Positions 1 through 12,682 are shown, numbered from the stretch's first letter. The stretch: DNA of 64,000 nt from Halocaridina rubra (GCA_037179515.1 JAXCGZ010003871.1:86176-150175); one strand, 5' to 3'. Made by a program: numbers and translations. The notes: generated from the sequence alone by a model not told the origin.

Positions 1-271
1 TGCAAATATGTAAGAGTTTCTAAGTTGATGGCTTCTGGTTTTCCAATAATTATCTCATCAAAGAATTATAACTAATATATTATGTATTTGCTGCTCACTT
101 TTCGCATTTAATATCATGTGTCTGTCAATGGCAATGTGTTTATTGAGAGAAACATTATTACTTTCCACTCTCATTTTGAGAGGTGGAATTTATTAGTGTC
201 AACATTAAACAACTTCGTGGTTTCTAGAAGTTAGGAGTTAGTGAGGAAGTGTTTTTAAACACATTTACAAC

Positions 272-403
272 ATGGAGAAACCTCAGATTATTGTTTATAT
301 CGAGCATTCCCTAAATTACACAGCTTTTGAAGTGAAATGGATCCCCCGTTCTGCCAAAATGGTGACTATAGGCAGCCATCCCAGGGGCACTGGGGCTCTG
401 CAG
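272..403 (+). CDS. WDR92: WDR92 exon 1 (coding part)
   Basis: It encodes residues 1-44, ending HPRGTGALQ, followed by the donor GTAAGA at 404. It ends in phase 0. The 5' UTR boundary and promoter upstream of 272 cannot be placed from sequence alone. Confidence 0.92.
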
Positions 404-3400
404 GTAAGACTTGGGAAGTAATTTTAGCAATGCACAAAAGGAAATTTCATTCCTTAATCAAGAGGTTCTGTAGAATCGCATATTTCTCAAAAGAGAGCCA
501 GGTTTATTATACAAAAAAAAAGGATTTTTTTTTGCTGGTTTACAAAGGGTTTGTCCTGGCCCACGGACGGTGTGGAGGACTGGATCAACGTAATCAGAAA
601 TTGCTATAATTTAATTTTTTCTGGCATTGTGACTGGTATATGCCAAAGTGGGTTAAGATTCATTGTATGCATCCCATTCATAGCCTACCCGAGATATCAG
701 TGTTACCACCACTTACTAATATGTGCCGCACAGCTCTATAAACACCTAAATTCACGCTGTTAAGGTATGGAAGAATTCAAGTTTGAGTTAGATTAGGTTA
801 ATGGGGTTATGTTAGGGTAGGTTAAGTTTAATGGATTAGGTTAATTAAGTACCTACCGCCTCCCCCCAATATCGGCCTTAACACAGAAAATAGTGATTAT
901 CTAGAAAACCAATTACCAGATTCATTCAAAACAAAAAACTATAAAGTTTTAGTCCAAAAATTGAAGGGGTGAATAAAACGGATCTTAACCACAAAGTGTC
1001 TGTTAACTAATGGGAAGTTGGCGTTGGTCATTGGCCGTGTGGGAGCAATGAAGGTGTAACAGTTGATAATAAGATGTGCTTGAGGCATTGTCCTGGGAAA
1101 CTTCATGAATTAGAAATGAAGGAAATGTCTTTACAGAACTCCAAAACTATAAATTAATAAATAACAGATGTATTAAAGTAATACACTATTGTGAAAAATC
1201 TGAGTAGAGAAGAGGTGAACTTTATTCAAACTTCTGATTGAGTACGTTATTTACAGAAATAAATACATTACCAATTTTTGGAATACGAGCAACACTGCTT
1301 TTTATTTTATTTATTACAGCTTCACTCTTCTCAAATATCTGTAAGTTCGTTTAAAATAGTAACAGTTTCGTTTCATTGATATTTTTGTTTGGACTCAATA
1401 ATAAATGATGTATTTTCAGATACAGTTTCTACTAAGCCTGTTATCAAGTTAAAATTAAGTTCACTTTTTTGCATAGTTTAGTTCCCTCTTATTTGTTAGT
1501 AATCAACAAGAATAAACTGATTCTTTTTGACAATCTTTCATGTACCATATTGGATTGCATCGTCGTTTATCAGACAGATACCTGTAAACTTCCATTTGAA
1601 TATAATTAATGAGGAAGAAGGCAGAGGGCAGATCTAAGAATCAAGAGCTCCTTCCCATTATCACTCCTGTATATTTTATCATTATGGAAGATGAGTAACA
1701 AGTACATGAGCAATATGAAAAAAAACCAGTATCTGTTTTTACTTTAATTTTTGCTTGAATATATTTAGAATAGCTAGTTGATTTTCTGGCTGCATATTTT
1801 ACTTAAATCTGATATTACAGTAATTTGAAAATATCCCATATAAGGGAAAGCAGTTATGATAATGTAGCCTTTTATTATTATTATTTTTTTTTAATCCTAT
1901 TTCCAGATTTGTATTATTATTGTACCTTTACATTGAAACATGTGGTGGATACATATGATTCTGATAAAAATAAATAATTATTATTTTATAATTGCCTTTA
2001 CAATTATATGGTAGTATAGTATTGCAGTACCGTCTTTGTAGTATTACAGTACAGTACTGTATTGTGTTATATATTTATGTTCATATATAAATACATCTAT
2101 TTTATCACACACACACATACATTCACACAGAAAGGTATTACACTTACTACTAATTTGCATGACTAGTATGACATTTTCTTGAGACCATAGGCAATTCACT
2201 TGATGCTGAGAACTAAAGCTTTGACTTAAAATACATTTGGATTCAACTCACAGAAGTGTATCTATAGTAATTGCCATGGTACTTTTTGGAACATGTCAGG
2301 TGTTACTAACTCTAATATATATAAATTATGTAATATTATTACAGATTAATCATTTGCAGGTCTTTGAAATGAATGAAGGATCTCTGAAATTACTGCATGA
2401 TGGTGAACGTCCCAAAGCTCTGAAGTGTGGTATGTACTTATATATGCCCTAGATGCTGTACAGATTGTACTGTATTTGTCGTTGCTAAAACTCAGATTGC
2501 ATGTCTTTATATATTATGACCATGTATTTCTGTGCCACTGTTCATAAAGCTGCTGTAGATGGCTTTAGAAGAAAGCAGGTCTTAAGTTGAGAGACCTTTC
2601 ATTTTCTTTGTTTCATTCACAATTTTTATTGTGAATTGAAAGAATTTTGGATTTGTAGGAGCTCTTTTTGTATATGCTTTCTGCAATAGTGGCTGATATT
2701 TTTTTTACCCTCTAGATTAGTTAATGCTCAGAGGTTTCAGATCAATCGTTCAGGTTTCTGAGCTGCATGAAAATTCATTTAAAACCTCTGATCTTAATAT
2801 TCAAGAATTACAGACTGAGGTAATGCAGTCGTTATACATATATTGCAGACACTCAGTATTCCTTATCCTGTAATGCATTACTTCTGTATATTACTATCTA
2901 CTTTTATCTAGCTATCAGTCTCAGTACTTGGATATCTTAGTTTTTTATCTGTATGCTATATCTTTCTACATATGTATCTCTTTTCCTATCTGAATACCAC
3001 TTTGTGAGCAACGAGAAGCAGAAATATCAACAGGTTTTGCACAGCTTTTTTCATATCTTATTTATTTCAATATTAAACAGCTGAAGCTCTTTAGATAAAA
3101 CTTGCATTCATCATCCAGAAAATGTGTGCCTTTTAAGCAATATGAGCTCCCAGTCTGTTGGTCTGACCATTCTTAGAACGTATTAATAGCTGATTCGATA
3201 GATGGTGATACTGGGTTTTTGAGTGTTTCTTTTGCCACAACCACCACCCCAGTTGTATGCCCTAGATAAGATAGACGAGTAGATGGTGTACATGAGTCAA
3301 TAGAATCACTTATATTCTTCTGTTTGGTTACAGATGTGCAAATATGAAGACAATGATTATTTTTTAAGTTTCTATGAATATTGTGATATTTCATGCTTCC

Positions 3401-6400
3401 TCTATTCCATGGACATAAAAAATGTATAATTTTATTGGTTGAATATGGTTGAGTACCTCACAAGACAATAAATTTTCAGGAACTTTTGGCGCTTCTACGT
3501 TGGAGGATCGACACATAGCCGTTGGGGACTTCGATGGCAAGATGGAAATCATTGATCTCAAAGCTCCTGAAACTCCCGTATACTCTGTAAAGGCGCATAG
3601 TGAGATAATTAATTGTATAGATGGTGTAGCCGGTCTGGACATTGGAAAAGGTAATGTGCTGTATAGTTTTAAAACCCATTGATATCTGCAACCGACATTG
3701 AAGTGTTATCTTCAGGGGCTCACAATTAACACATTATTTCATATTACCAAATGCATTCTTTACATTCTAGTAGGCGGTGGAATGCCTCATTGATATGAAT
3801 TCAGTTGAGAGACTTATTTCCAGAGACACTAATTGTTCTTTTTTATATTGTAACGGCTCTGTTTTATACTTGGGAGGTAGATGTTGATAGACATATACCA
3901 GTATTAAGGGGCTCCATGACCTTGACTAGTAATGATTATTATTATTTTTATTACAAGATAGCTATGTAGCAAAATATAGTGTATTAGCCTTAAAATTGTT
4001 AGCTCTATTAGTTGTGTGGAAGTATTCTACAAAGGATATTGCAAAATATTTTTAGCTACAGCAGTTGCTTGCCAGTAGTATTTAAATTGAGGAAGTGAAT
4101 AATACTATGGAAAGATTAAATCTGTCCTACAGGCCAGATTTAATTGAAGATTATTTTTTAGAGAGTTTAAAAATAGAATTAAGTGTATCGTATTTCAATA
4201 TGCAGACCATAGGCAAAATAGAAAAAAATGAAGCTAGAAAACGCCATAATAGTAGTATTAAGTGAAACATGGATTTATTCCCATAAGTATAAATCCAGTG
4301 CATTTACAGGGTATGAAGTATTTAACATTTTCTTTATATGTGAAAATGAAGTGAAAAGCCTCTTTAACTGATCTGTTTGCTTTAAACTTAAATGTTATTG
4401 CACATTGGAAGGACTTTGTTAACTAGTTGGTATATCACTTAGACAGCTTAAGATTTTTATAAATTATCCATTACCCTGAGTATGAATACTGTATTAATAC
4501 ATTCTCAGAGAAGGCAGATATCTCCTCCTGATATTAGGGATGGTGAACAAAATTGACTTAACTTTCTACATCTGTTAGAGATTTTCATACATGATGTATT
4601 TGTGGTAAACCATATAAACATTTTCAATACATCCTAAGTGAGTTCGGCCCTAAGAGATTTATGAATGGGATAAGGGGTAAAAGATGAAATTATTAAGCAA
4701 TACCTCATTGCCTTTTGTTTACATGATTAAATAATATAGGCATCAGTAAATATACAATGCATCTAAAATGGAGCTAAGGTTTGTTTGAACTCAGATTTCA
4801 GAAAATCCTACAAGAATCAGTCCTCATATCAGTGTTTAATCTTTTTATACATTTATGATACTGAAGATCTTGCGTGATATTGTTTATCAAAATATTCTGA
4901 TAATATTGATATAGGGAGTTACATAATCTGTTGAAAATACAGGAGCAGAACTGCATGTACATCCTTATAATTAATTGCTATGAACAATGATATAAAAGAT
5001 GGAAGTAGGAAAGTACAGATTAATTTTTACGCTCGTTGATAATGATAGTTCTAAACCCACTTACTCTCTAAATGAAGCTAGGCTAAAGCCTGTTAAGGTA
5101 AAAAATTATTGATTTGTGTTCATGGCCAATTTATATTAACCTGTCATTTGACTTTGCTAAGTTTGTGAGTAAAATGCGAGAAAGAATACTGTATTTAGGA
5201 TAATTTCATATGTTAAAACTTTTAAAATGATTCTTCATTAATTATTTTCTAGAAGTAATAATAATAATGATAATAATAATAATAATAATAATTATAATAA
5301 TTATAATAATAATAATAATAATGACAATAATAATAATAATAATAATGACAATGATAATAATAAGAAGACTGTTCAGAGCTAGGGTTCAGTCCCTCTTATA
5401 GTATACTGTATAGTTTGGGAATCCATATTATCAGAGAGATAAAACATGGAGAAAGTATAATATAGAGCGACCAAGTAATATTAATGTTGTTTAGAATTAG
5501 ACTCATAAATAGTTCGGTTAGATTAAATCCCTTTTCCTTTGAGCTACACAGTTCTTACAGGTGACATGATAATACTGTGCAAAATTCATATTAGAGGTAC
5601 AAAAGTATTGTTGTGGGCTCTTTATTTTTCTATTTCTGTGTTTTATAGTAAAGCAAGAAACATGGATGTGCTGAAAAATAGTTTTTGAATAAATATATGG
5701 AGCCTTCGAATAGTTGAGTACTAATTATAGTTCAGAAATGTGATTTGATACTGTGGATTTCTGCCACGGTTTGGAGTAACTGTGATATATCAAAGGAGGT
5801 ATCTGGCCTTCATTTTTGAAGACTGTTGGGCTTCTGTCATAATTTGTTTGTTTGTTCTGGTTTTATGTCACGGACTCCCTTTTCTACCAAGGGCTACGAC
5901 GGTTGCCTTCTTGCAAAGGACTTGTTTTGGCAGATGTAATCCTTTCCCTGAGTGTATGCCCTTGCTAACCTCAGACCGTGATGGGGCGCAAACCCTCGAC
6001 CTGACGCCTCAGAGTTGCGGACGCTATCGCTTGAGCCACGGTGACTACTTCTGTCATAGGGTGTATATAAATTGATATGGAATGTTCAAAATATTCAAAA
6101 TTTTTGCATGGTGTCAGAGAGCAGGGTGTGCCAAACAGTATACATAGTGCTTGTGTCACATTGCCACAAGAAGAAGCTACTGATTTGTTGGCCATTTTTG
6201 TTTAATTCATAGAACAGTTATCTTGTCAATCTTTTTTTTTTGAAGCAAATAATTTTTAAAATATATCATTATATTGTGCAGTCACTAAGGTTTTCAGTTG
6301 CAATGATGCAGTAGTTCATAGCTGATAAGAAAGAATTAAGTTATGGAAATAGCATACTACATAAAAACTGATCTTGTAGACGTGTTTGGGATAGCAGGTG

Positions 6401-7362
6401 TTTCTGTAAGAGTGCTTTATAGAGTATGTTAATCTTTGCAGTTTTTTTTTTATACCTTCAAATAATTGTACATGGGGACGTGCACATGGACACTCCCAGT
6501 GATACTGCAGTTGTTAAGCATTGTAATCTATATTTGGTCATGTATAAATCAAATATTAATAGAATTTTCAATTCATTTTAATTATCATAGCAAGTAATTA
6601 AGAATAAAATATAGTGTAAGAATTGATTGATGGCAGAAGAGCACTCTGCGATTATTAATTTAGAGTATTATATTATGGTTTCATATATTAATGGCAGAAG
6701 AGCACTCTGCAATTATTGATTAAGAGTAATGGCTGTAACAATAATTTTCAATAGCCCTTGTTGAGTGCTATCTTTTAAGTTAAATCTCCACTTTACCACA
6801 GAACCACTACAGACAATTTGAAGCAGATATAGTATAACAATTTTCAGGTTAGAGTAATAAGTAGGTACATATACATATACTGTACATGCATGCACATGTA
6901 TCTATATATATGCATGCATATACTCATATATGCATAGCTAATTAGATGAGCAATAGAAATGCCACTGGGGCTTCATAGTCATACATATCTAGGAGAGAGA
7001 GAGAGAGTGAGAGTTTGTGGTATGCATTTCAGCAAAAAGAGTTATTAGTCCTTTCCACCGATATGCATACATACATGCATACTCATATACATCATCGCCA
7101 TCTGAGGGTGACACAACACACGAAAAGGACAGGCTGAATAAACAGTCTGAGCATTGAGAGCTAAGAAACAGGGCAAGAAAAAAAATACTTGTGCATGTAA
7201 ACAATTGCGTATGCATATACACCTACACATTCATGCATACACATAAACACAGCACCATCTTATGGAATAGAAATTTAAAAGAAAAGACTGAAAGCTCCAC
7301 CCCCACTCTTTCCTTCAAATTGTATACACGAGAGAGGTTTATGTCAGCTTAATCCATTATTA

Positions 7363-7397
<35 letters not shown>

Positions 7398-8856
7398 GTT
7401 ATTATTATTGTTTTATTATTATTATTATTATTATTATTACTTTTATTATAATTGTTATCATCATCATCATTACTATAACTCTTGTATATAGATAGTTACG
7501 AACCAAAAGTAGTTATTCTTGATACACATACGCATACATATGCACGCACATATACAAGCATATACATACATGTATACACATATACACTCATATAAATTCA
7601 TATATGAGCCACTGAGAAAGGGGGGCTAGAATACTAATTAAATTTCTATATTCATTTCCATAATAAAAATTTTGTAATTGGAATGCTTGTCTGTCAGGGC
7701 TTTGCTGTCAAACATGTAAAATTTTGGAGTATATTTATACTGAAAATTTTATGTACAGATGATTTGTGTGAACTCAGAGTAGTCATTGAATTATGTATAC
7801 TGTAATGGATTCGGTTTTACGTCACGAACTCCCTTTTCTACTAAGAGCTAGGACAGTTGCCTTCTCAGAAAGGACTTGTTTTGGCAGATGTAATCGTTAC
7901 CCTGAGCATATGCCCTTACTAACCTCAGTCCGTGACGGGGCGCGAACCCTCGACCTGCTGGCTCAGAGTCACAGGCGCTACCATTTTGCCACGGAGACTA
8001 CTTTTGAATTATGTATAATCTTATCCTTAAATTGTAAATTTCTTTAAAAAAATTGATCTAAAATTAGTCTTATGTGGCTACAGCATCATTCTGTGTTAGT
8101 AGTGCTTGTTTAGCTTATATTATGGAATTCTGCACTTTATTTAATAATTATTTACTATCTGCAGGTGCTCCAGAAATAGTCACTGGGAGTAGAGACGGTC
8201 TAGTGAAAGTGTGGGACTCACGGCAAAAGGAGAGACCTGTTATTACCATTGAACCTACTGAAGGGGAACAGAAGAGAGACTGTTGGAGTGTGGCATTTGG
8301 AAATGCATACACTAGTGAGGAAAGAGTCCTTTGTGCAGGCTTTGACAATGGAGATGTTAAGATGTTTGATTTACGCAAGATGAGTATTATCTGGGAGACC
8401 AATTTGAAAAATGGCGTATGTTCAATTGAATTTGATCGTAAAGACATTGATATGAATAAACTGTTAGTGACAACTTTGGAATCCAAATTCCACATCTTTG
8501 ATCTCAGAACATTCCATACAGAAAAAGGCTTTACTGGAATGGTTGAAAAGGGACATAAATCAACCATATGGTGCGGGAGACATTTACCCCAGAATCGTGA
8601 CATCTTTGCCACAACTGGTGGAAATGGTTCTATTTTGTTGTGGAAATATTCTTATCCTGTGTCAAGATCTAAAAAGCTAAGTGATGGATCTGAAGTTGGT
8701 GTTTCAGGGGAAACAGTATTACTTCAGAATGCTACTATTACAGGACAGCCCATTACAAGTCATGATTGGAGTCAGGATAAAATAGGACTGAGTGCTTGCA
8801 CTGGCTTAGACCAAACTCTAAGAGTTGTTATTCATACTAAACTAAATACGCTATAG
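272..8856 (+). CDS. WDR92: WDR92/DNAAF10 (Monad), complete four-exon gene
   Basis: Joining 272-403, 2360-2429, 3480-3650 and 8165-8856 gives 1,065 nt: 354 residues plus stop, against 357 residues that I recall for human WDR92. All three introns have GT/AG ends and compatible phases (0, 1, 1). The protein begins [18 protein letters not shown]-type strand ends are visible as [11 protein letters not shown] (about 132-142), [14 protein letters not shown] (182-195), [12 protein letters not shown] (228-239) and [11 protein letters not shown] (276-286). The family is a seven-bladed WD propeller that works with the RPAP3/SPAG1-containing R2TP and prefoldin-like co-chaperones in cytoplasmic preassembly of axonemal dyneins. 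The ATG sits in a good context (caacATGG). Residues 260-263 read WCGR where I recall WQVR in human. The long fourth exon (692 nt) suggests fused exons. An ATTAAA at 8867-8872 is a possible poly(A) signal. Introns are 1,956, 1,050 and 4,514 bp; apart from the repeats listed separately I see nothing in them. Confidence 0.93.
651..990. mobile_element. Non-autonomous inverted-repeat element, copy 1 (WDR92 intron 1)
   Basis: The left end GGTTAAGATTCATTGTATGC (651-670) is inverted at the right end, where 965-990 reads as the reverse complement of GGTTAAGATCCGTTTTATTC and onwards. The ends are flanked by ccaaagtg (643-650) and acaaagtg (991-998), an 8-bp near-identical pair that looks like a target duplication. 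The centre holds ggtta/taggtt runs. A related copy lies at 45166-45432. No coding capacity is visible. Confidence 0.6.
2360..2429 (+). CDS. WDR92: WDR92 exon 2
   Basis: The acceptor is catttgcag at 2351-2359 and the donor GTATGT starts at 2430. It encodes residues 45-67 ([12 protein letters not shown]...ALKC) plus the first base of Gly68. Confidence 0.9.
3480..3650 (+). CDS. WDR92: WDR92 exon 3
   Basis: The acceptor is aattttcag at 3471-3479 and the donor GTAATG starts at 3651. It encodes residues 68-124 ([20 protein letters not shown] and onwards) plus the first base of Gly125. It covers the [13 protein letters not shown] segment typical of the family. Confidence 0.92.
5256..5364 (+). repeat. 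(TAA)n microsatellite
   Basis: Interrupted AAT/TAA trinucleotide repeat of about 109 bp in WDR92 intron 3. Confidence 0.95.
5842..6047 (-). mobile_element. tRNA-derived SINE, full-length copy with target duplication
   Basis: On the - strand the element starts with a tRNA-like head containing a B-box-like GGTTTGCGCCC and ends in a CAAACAAACAAATT tail (plus strand 5842-5855). It is flanked by perfect 11-bp direct repeats cttctgtcata at 5831-5841 and 6048-6058. The body is 206 bp and shares its middle with the copies at 7800, 30010, 35281 and 36488. It lies antisense in WDR92 intron 3. Confidence 0.88.
7356..7471 (+). repeat. (ATT)n microsatellite
   Basis: Interrupted ATT/ATC trinucleotide repeat of about 115 bp in WDR92 intron 3. 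Confidence 0.95.
7800..8003 (-). mobile_element. tRNA-derived SINE, second full-length copy
   Basis: The 204-bp body is flanked by perfect 14-bp direct repeats ttgaattatgtata (7786-7799 and 8004-8017). On the - strand the head carries a perfect A box TGGCAAAATGG (plus 7981-7991) and a B box GGTTCGCGCCC (plus 7938-7948), and TCCGTG can pair with CACGGA as an acceptor-like stem. It ends only about 150 bp before the WDR92 exon 4 acceptor. Confidence 0.9.
8165..8856 (+). CDS. WDR92: WDR92 exon 4, terminal
   Basis: The acceptor is tatctgcag at 8156-8164. It encodes residues 125-354 ([12 protein letters not shown] to HTKLNTL) and ends in TAG at 8854-8856. This one exon holds about two thirds of the protein and most of the propeller blades. 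Confidence 0.94.
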
Positions 8857-10824
8857 TGCTACATGTATTAAATATACTAGTGCTCACGCTGCTGTGATTT
8901 CATCGCCCATGCACAACGATTGTGTTATACTTGACATAATTGGCTAAAATAGTATTAGCTACAGTGCCTATTGTAGTCATTTTTTGTAGTGCTCTATTAT
9001 CTACAATGCGTATCATTGTCATGTTTTGTTAGCGATGAGAATTGCTCGATGAATTCTTGTTTTCTTTCTCTTGCATACTCTGTTAATGAAGCATTTTTGA
9101 TGCAGCATTGCTGTGGTTCTTCATGTAGTATATGGACACTCCTTTCTCTTATATCGTAAAGTGTTCCAATCATGATATTATTCAGCGGAAAAATGAGATG
9201 CAAACTGAAAAAAAAAGAAATAATATAACTAGATCACATCAGAGCAATCACTATGATATTTAGAGAATTTGTTTTCTCAATATAAATACCTTTACTGTGA
9301 GTCCTTCCATTCTTTTCCTTTCTAGATGAAATGCAAAGATACCCACTATGTTCAATGTTTTTACGTATTATATAATGGTTATGCTCTGACAATCTTTCCC
9401 CTAAAAAAATCACCTCTGATTTCTTGTTTGACTTTTCTTCCTTAAAATAATGTATAGTTAATCATTACGTATATTAAATTATTCTTACTTCAATTAAACG
9501 TTTACTGTAAGAACAAGTTCTGTATATTGTTTTTGTTAAGAATATTTTTTACATAAGATGGATGCTGAAGTTTGTAATCAAGTATAAAATATATCAGATG
9601 AGTAATCTGCAATACATCTCAATTCTTACTACCAGAAATGAAAATATTTGTCCAAGAATGATTGATTAAATTCATATCTGTCAAGTACTTTTGGTCCCAA
9701 TTATATACATTTTCATCACTAAGCAATATGTAATATTTACATTGAAAGGTTATTCAGGATTAATTGTCCAGTGCTCATTGGGTTTAAGTATTTAATTGGA
9801 GAATAGTATATGCTTGTTGCTTAGCTTGTCAGTGGTTTACCGTATATTCCGAATTGAGATCTCAGCAGTCACAAAAGTATTTAGAGAACTAGTGTCACAA
9901 AACACTTAGATTTTTAGCACCCATATTTATGACTATTTTCTGTTGGCATTTAGCAAGATAAATTTCACATGTTGAAGATCTGAAATGTTACAACCCTTTT
10001 TAAATATGAGTTGTTGTTTTTCCTGAGGCATGGATATGATCATAGGAAAAAACCTGGAAAAAGTAAATATATTAAACTTGCATTTATATTTCTAATATTT
10101 TCCTTACAATCATACTTATGATCATCACATATATTGAACAAAATCAAGTCATCATAGTGCTAATTTTCTTAAACAAGCCATAGGTGTCTTTAGTGTTCCC
10201 TGTTTTCCATATGTGGGCTTCATTTTGCTCTCTAACGAATGTCATGGTAGGTTGTTTGTCAATATTCTCTAACTCATTATATATCTTGTACTCCTCGCAC
10301 CATCCTGGTTGTCAAGATTTTGCAGGACATACACCTAATCCCTCCAGCTTCTTCGAAGAAATGGTAGACGAGTTTTGATGAATATTGTCAAGAGCTTGTC
10401 AAAAGAAAAGTTGGTTTTGAAAGAGGTAAATAGTGTAAGAAAAGTTAAAGGGCAAGCTGGGGAAATCTCGAAAATGATTGTGGATCTTAAAACTATTCAA
10501 GTGAAGTGAAACAGAAATTGAGGGAGCGTGTTGTGCTTAGGAAGAGGAAGATTCTAACCTGAGAAATAAGGAAATATAGAGACTGGATATAGAGGACTCA
10601 TCAGTTCTAAAGGAGACGGAGGTTGAATGTCATTTGACGCGAAATTGCTACTGAATTTCAAAAGAGCAAAAAAGTTGTGGTTATTTGATTGTGTACACTC
10701 AATTCTCTTTTAAGGAAGAGATTATGTCTTTGTATATTGCTATTATGAATCTGAAATAGTGTATGATAAAGTGAGTAGGAAAGCAGTGTGGCCATTTCTG
10801 CTTATGCTTGAGGTGGGGGAATAT
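8857..10824. other. Intergenic, no gene seen
   Basis: AT-rich unique-looking sequence downstream of WDR92. It may include the 3' UTR. Open frames are short and show no family resemblance. Confidence 0.6.
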
Positions 10825-11035
10825 ATGCCTTCACTGGCTTCTTATTCTCCTCCTCCTCCACCTCATTAAATCACAGCCTTCACTGGCTTCTTCCTCCTCC
10901 TCCAGAATATCATAACATTCTCTGAATTCCTTTTCTTCTCTTTCTCCTTCTTCTGCTCCTCCAGAGGAAATTATACCCTTCCCTGGCTAATTCACCGTTT
11001 CCTCCTTGACCTCCTTAGCCAGAGGAAATCACTCT
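10825..11035 (+). repeat. Degenerate polypyrimidine minisatellite
   Basis: Runs of TCCTCC and TTCTTC recur with a longer phrase: gccttcactggcttctt appears near 10828 and 10878 and a related form near 10978. It looks like a degenerate tandem repeat with unit near 50-100 bp. Confidence 0.55.
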
Positions 11036-12274
11036 GTTGACAGCATTTGGTTATGGCATAATGTTTAAAATATAGTGTAAATATTATTATTATTATTATT
11101 ATTTCTACTATTGTTACTACCACCGTGGAAGAACAGAAGAAAGTAGAAACACCATAATGCCATAGATATGTCTTAACTGGATTTTTTTCTCAGCCCTTCC
11201 TTAGATAAGGAGTCAATGCTGCTCTGACGATCTACTCTATATTAGACTGCTGGTACTAGATTATTCTTTTATGTAGCTAACTGGATAAGTCTAAAATTGT
11301 AACCTGTACTACTCAATGGAAATTTAGATGTATTAATGATAGGACGTATTACTCTTATGTGCTAGTTCTACATTTCTTTGTTAATTTTAAAATGTTTCAG
11401 GAGAATACCTCAAATATGGTTTCCATTAAGTATGAGTTGGTGATAATTTACTATGTACTGTACTGATCTTTTATGTCGTGAGCATGTTTTAGTTTAATAG
11501 CTGTTAATTGCAGTTCTGAACATCTGTTGCAAGGAATGTATTAGGAGTAAATGAGAAATTCATTCTAGCTTTGGAAATTACAGGATGAGAAGCAGTACAG
11601 AAAGGCAAGTTTAACTTGGAAGATTTACAAAAGAGAAATGTCTTCTTGTATATATCAAAAGTGAATGACAATCTTGTAGTAATGCTAAGATATTTTATGT
11701 TACGAAAGAGGATCAAAGCTGCATATTATTACGTAGTACTCTTTTCGTACCTAACTTCCAAAAAACTAAGAAGAGTATTCTATAATATGGCAGAATATCT
11801 GATATAATTTAAGAAAGTGATAGGAGCTGTAGCATAATAGGAAAGAAAGCATTATTTTTGTTTTTTAAGAAGAGATCAGTATCAATTTCCTTCTGCAAAA
11901 TAGCTAATTCTACAAAAGTGGAAATGCTGTGTGGCAAAAAGTAACACGATTTAAAAAAGGGGAAAACTTAAGCCTGGTTTATAGTATTCAAGGCTTTATG
12001 GTCCATGACATTCCTGTCAAGATAAGAGAAACTTCAGCCCTTACGAAATAGACTCCTGTTTATTGCTTTTAAAGCTTAATTGCCTAGGGCTTCCCTGTTA
12101 GGACCAATAAAATAGAACCCTGTTCATAGGATTCAAGGCTGAAACTAATGGTAAGAGAAAAGAGCCCAAAGATTATATTTGCAACTTACGAGAAGAGCTT
12201 CATAACAGGACAAAAAAAAGCAGAGTTATACAAAGCTGAATATGGAGAAGAAGAGGAATGGAGCTACTGATTAG

Positions 12275-12682
12275 AGTGAAAATTATATACGGAGGGCGTT
12301 CCAACTGGCACTGAAAAGGAAGATGGCGCAGGCTGAATGGGAGAATCGTCATTCAAGCTCTAGTGATTTGTCAAGTGACATGACTGGATTAACAGATGGC
12401 TCATACCAGTTTTGCCTAATTCCGGTTGAGAGGCATGTCCCAAGACCTACATTGTATGCTGGCACCATATGATTTGACAAGGAAGGTATTCATCACATTT
12501 CCAAGGGAAAAAATGGCAGCAAACCAACCCATACAAGCAGTCAAACCAGCACAGAAAAAGTTGTTGATATATATGGAGCAATTTTTCACTTCTATTTTCA
12601 GTTTTCAAAGGTTACTTCAATATCTTTCAGGTTTCTTTGTGTTAATATGTATGTAAGTAGTAAACCTCGCACTTGGCTTTAA
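12275..12682 (+). pseudogene. Unidentified coding-like stretch with one in-frame stop
   Basis: In one frame 65 codons are open from 12275 (SENYIRRAFQLALKRKMAQ...), then TGA at 12470-12472, then about 70 more open codons in the same frame (FDKEGIHHISKGKNG...). The composition is protein-like in the first 105 codons (AEWENRHSSSSDLSSDMTGL, IPVERHVPRPTLYAGTI). In DNA this AT-rich, two long open blocks in one frame separated by one stop are unusual. I do not recognise the family. It could be a decayed retrogene, a transposon ORF remnant, or an exon with the TGA in intronic sequence. Confidence 0.35.

Noticed and set aside
5782..6195. 97- and 74-codon frames on both strands
   Set aside because: Most of each frame is SINE sequence; another SINE copy gives a similar frame at 7793.
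8148..8612. 154-codon frame on the - strand
   Set aside because: It is antisense to the well supported WDR92 exon 4.
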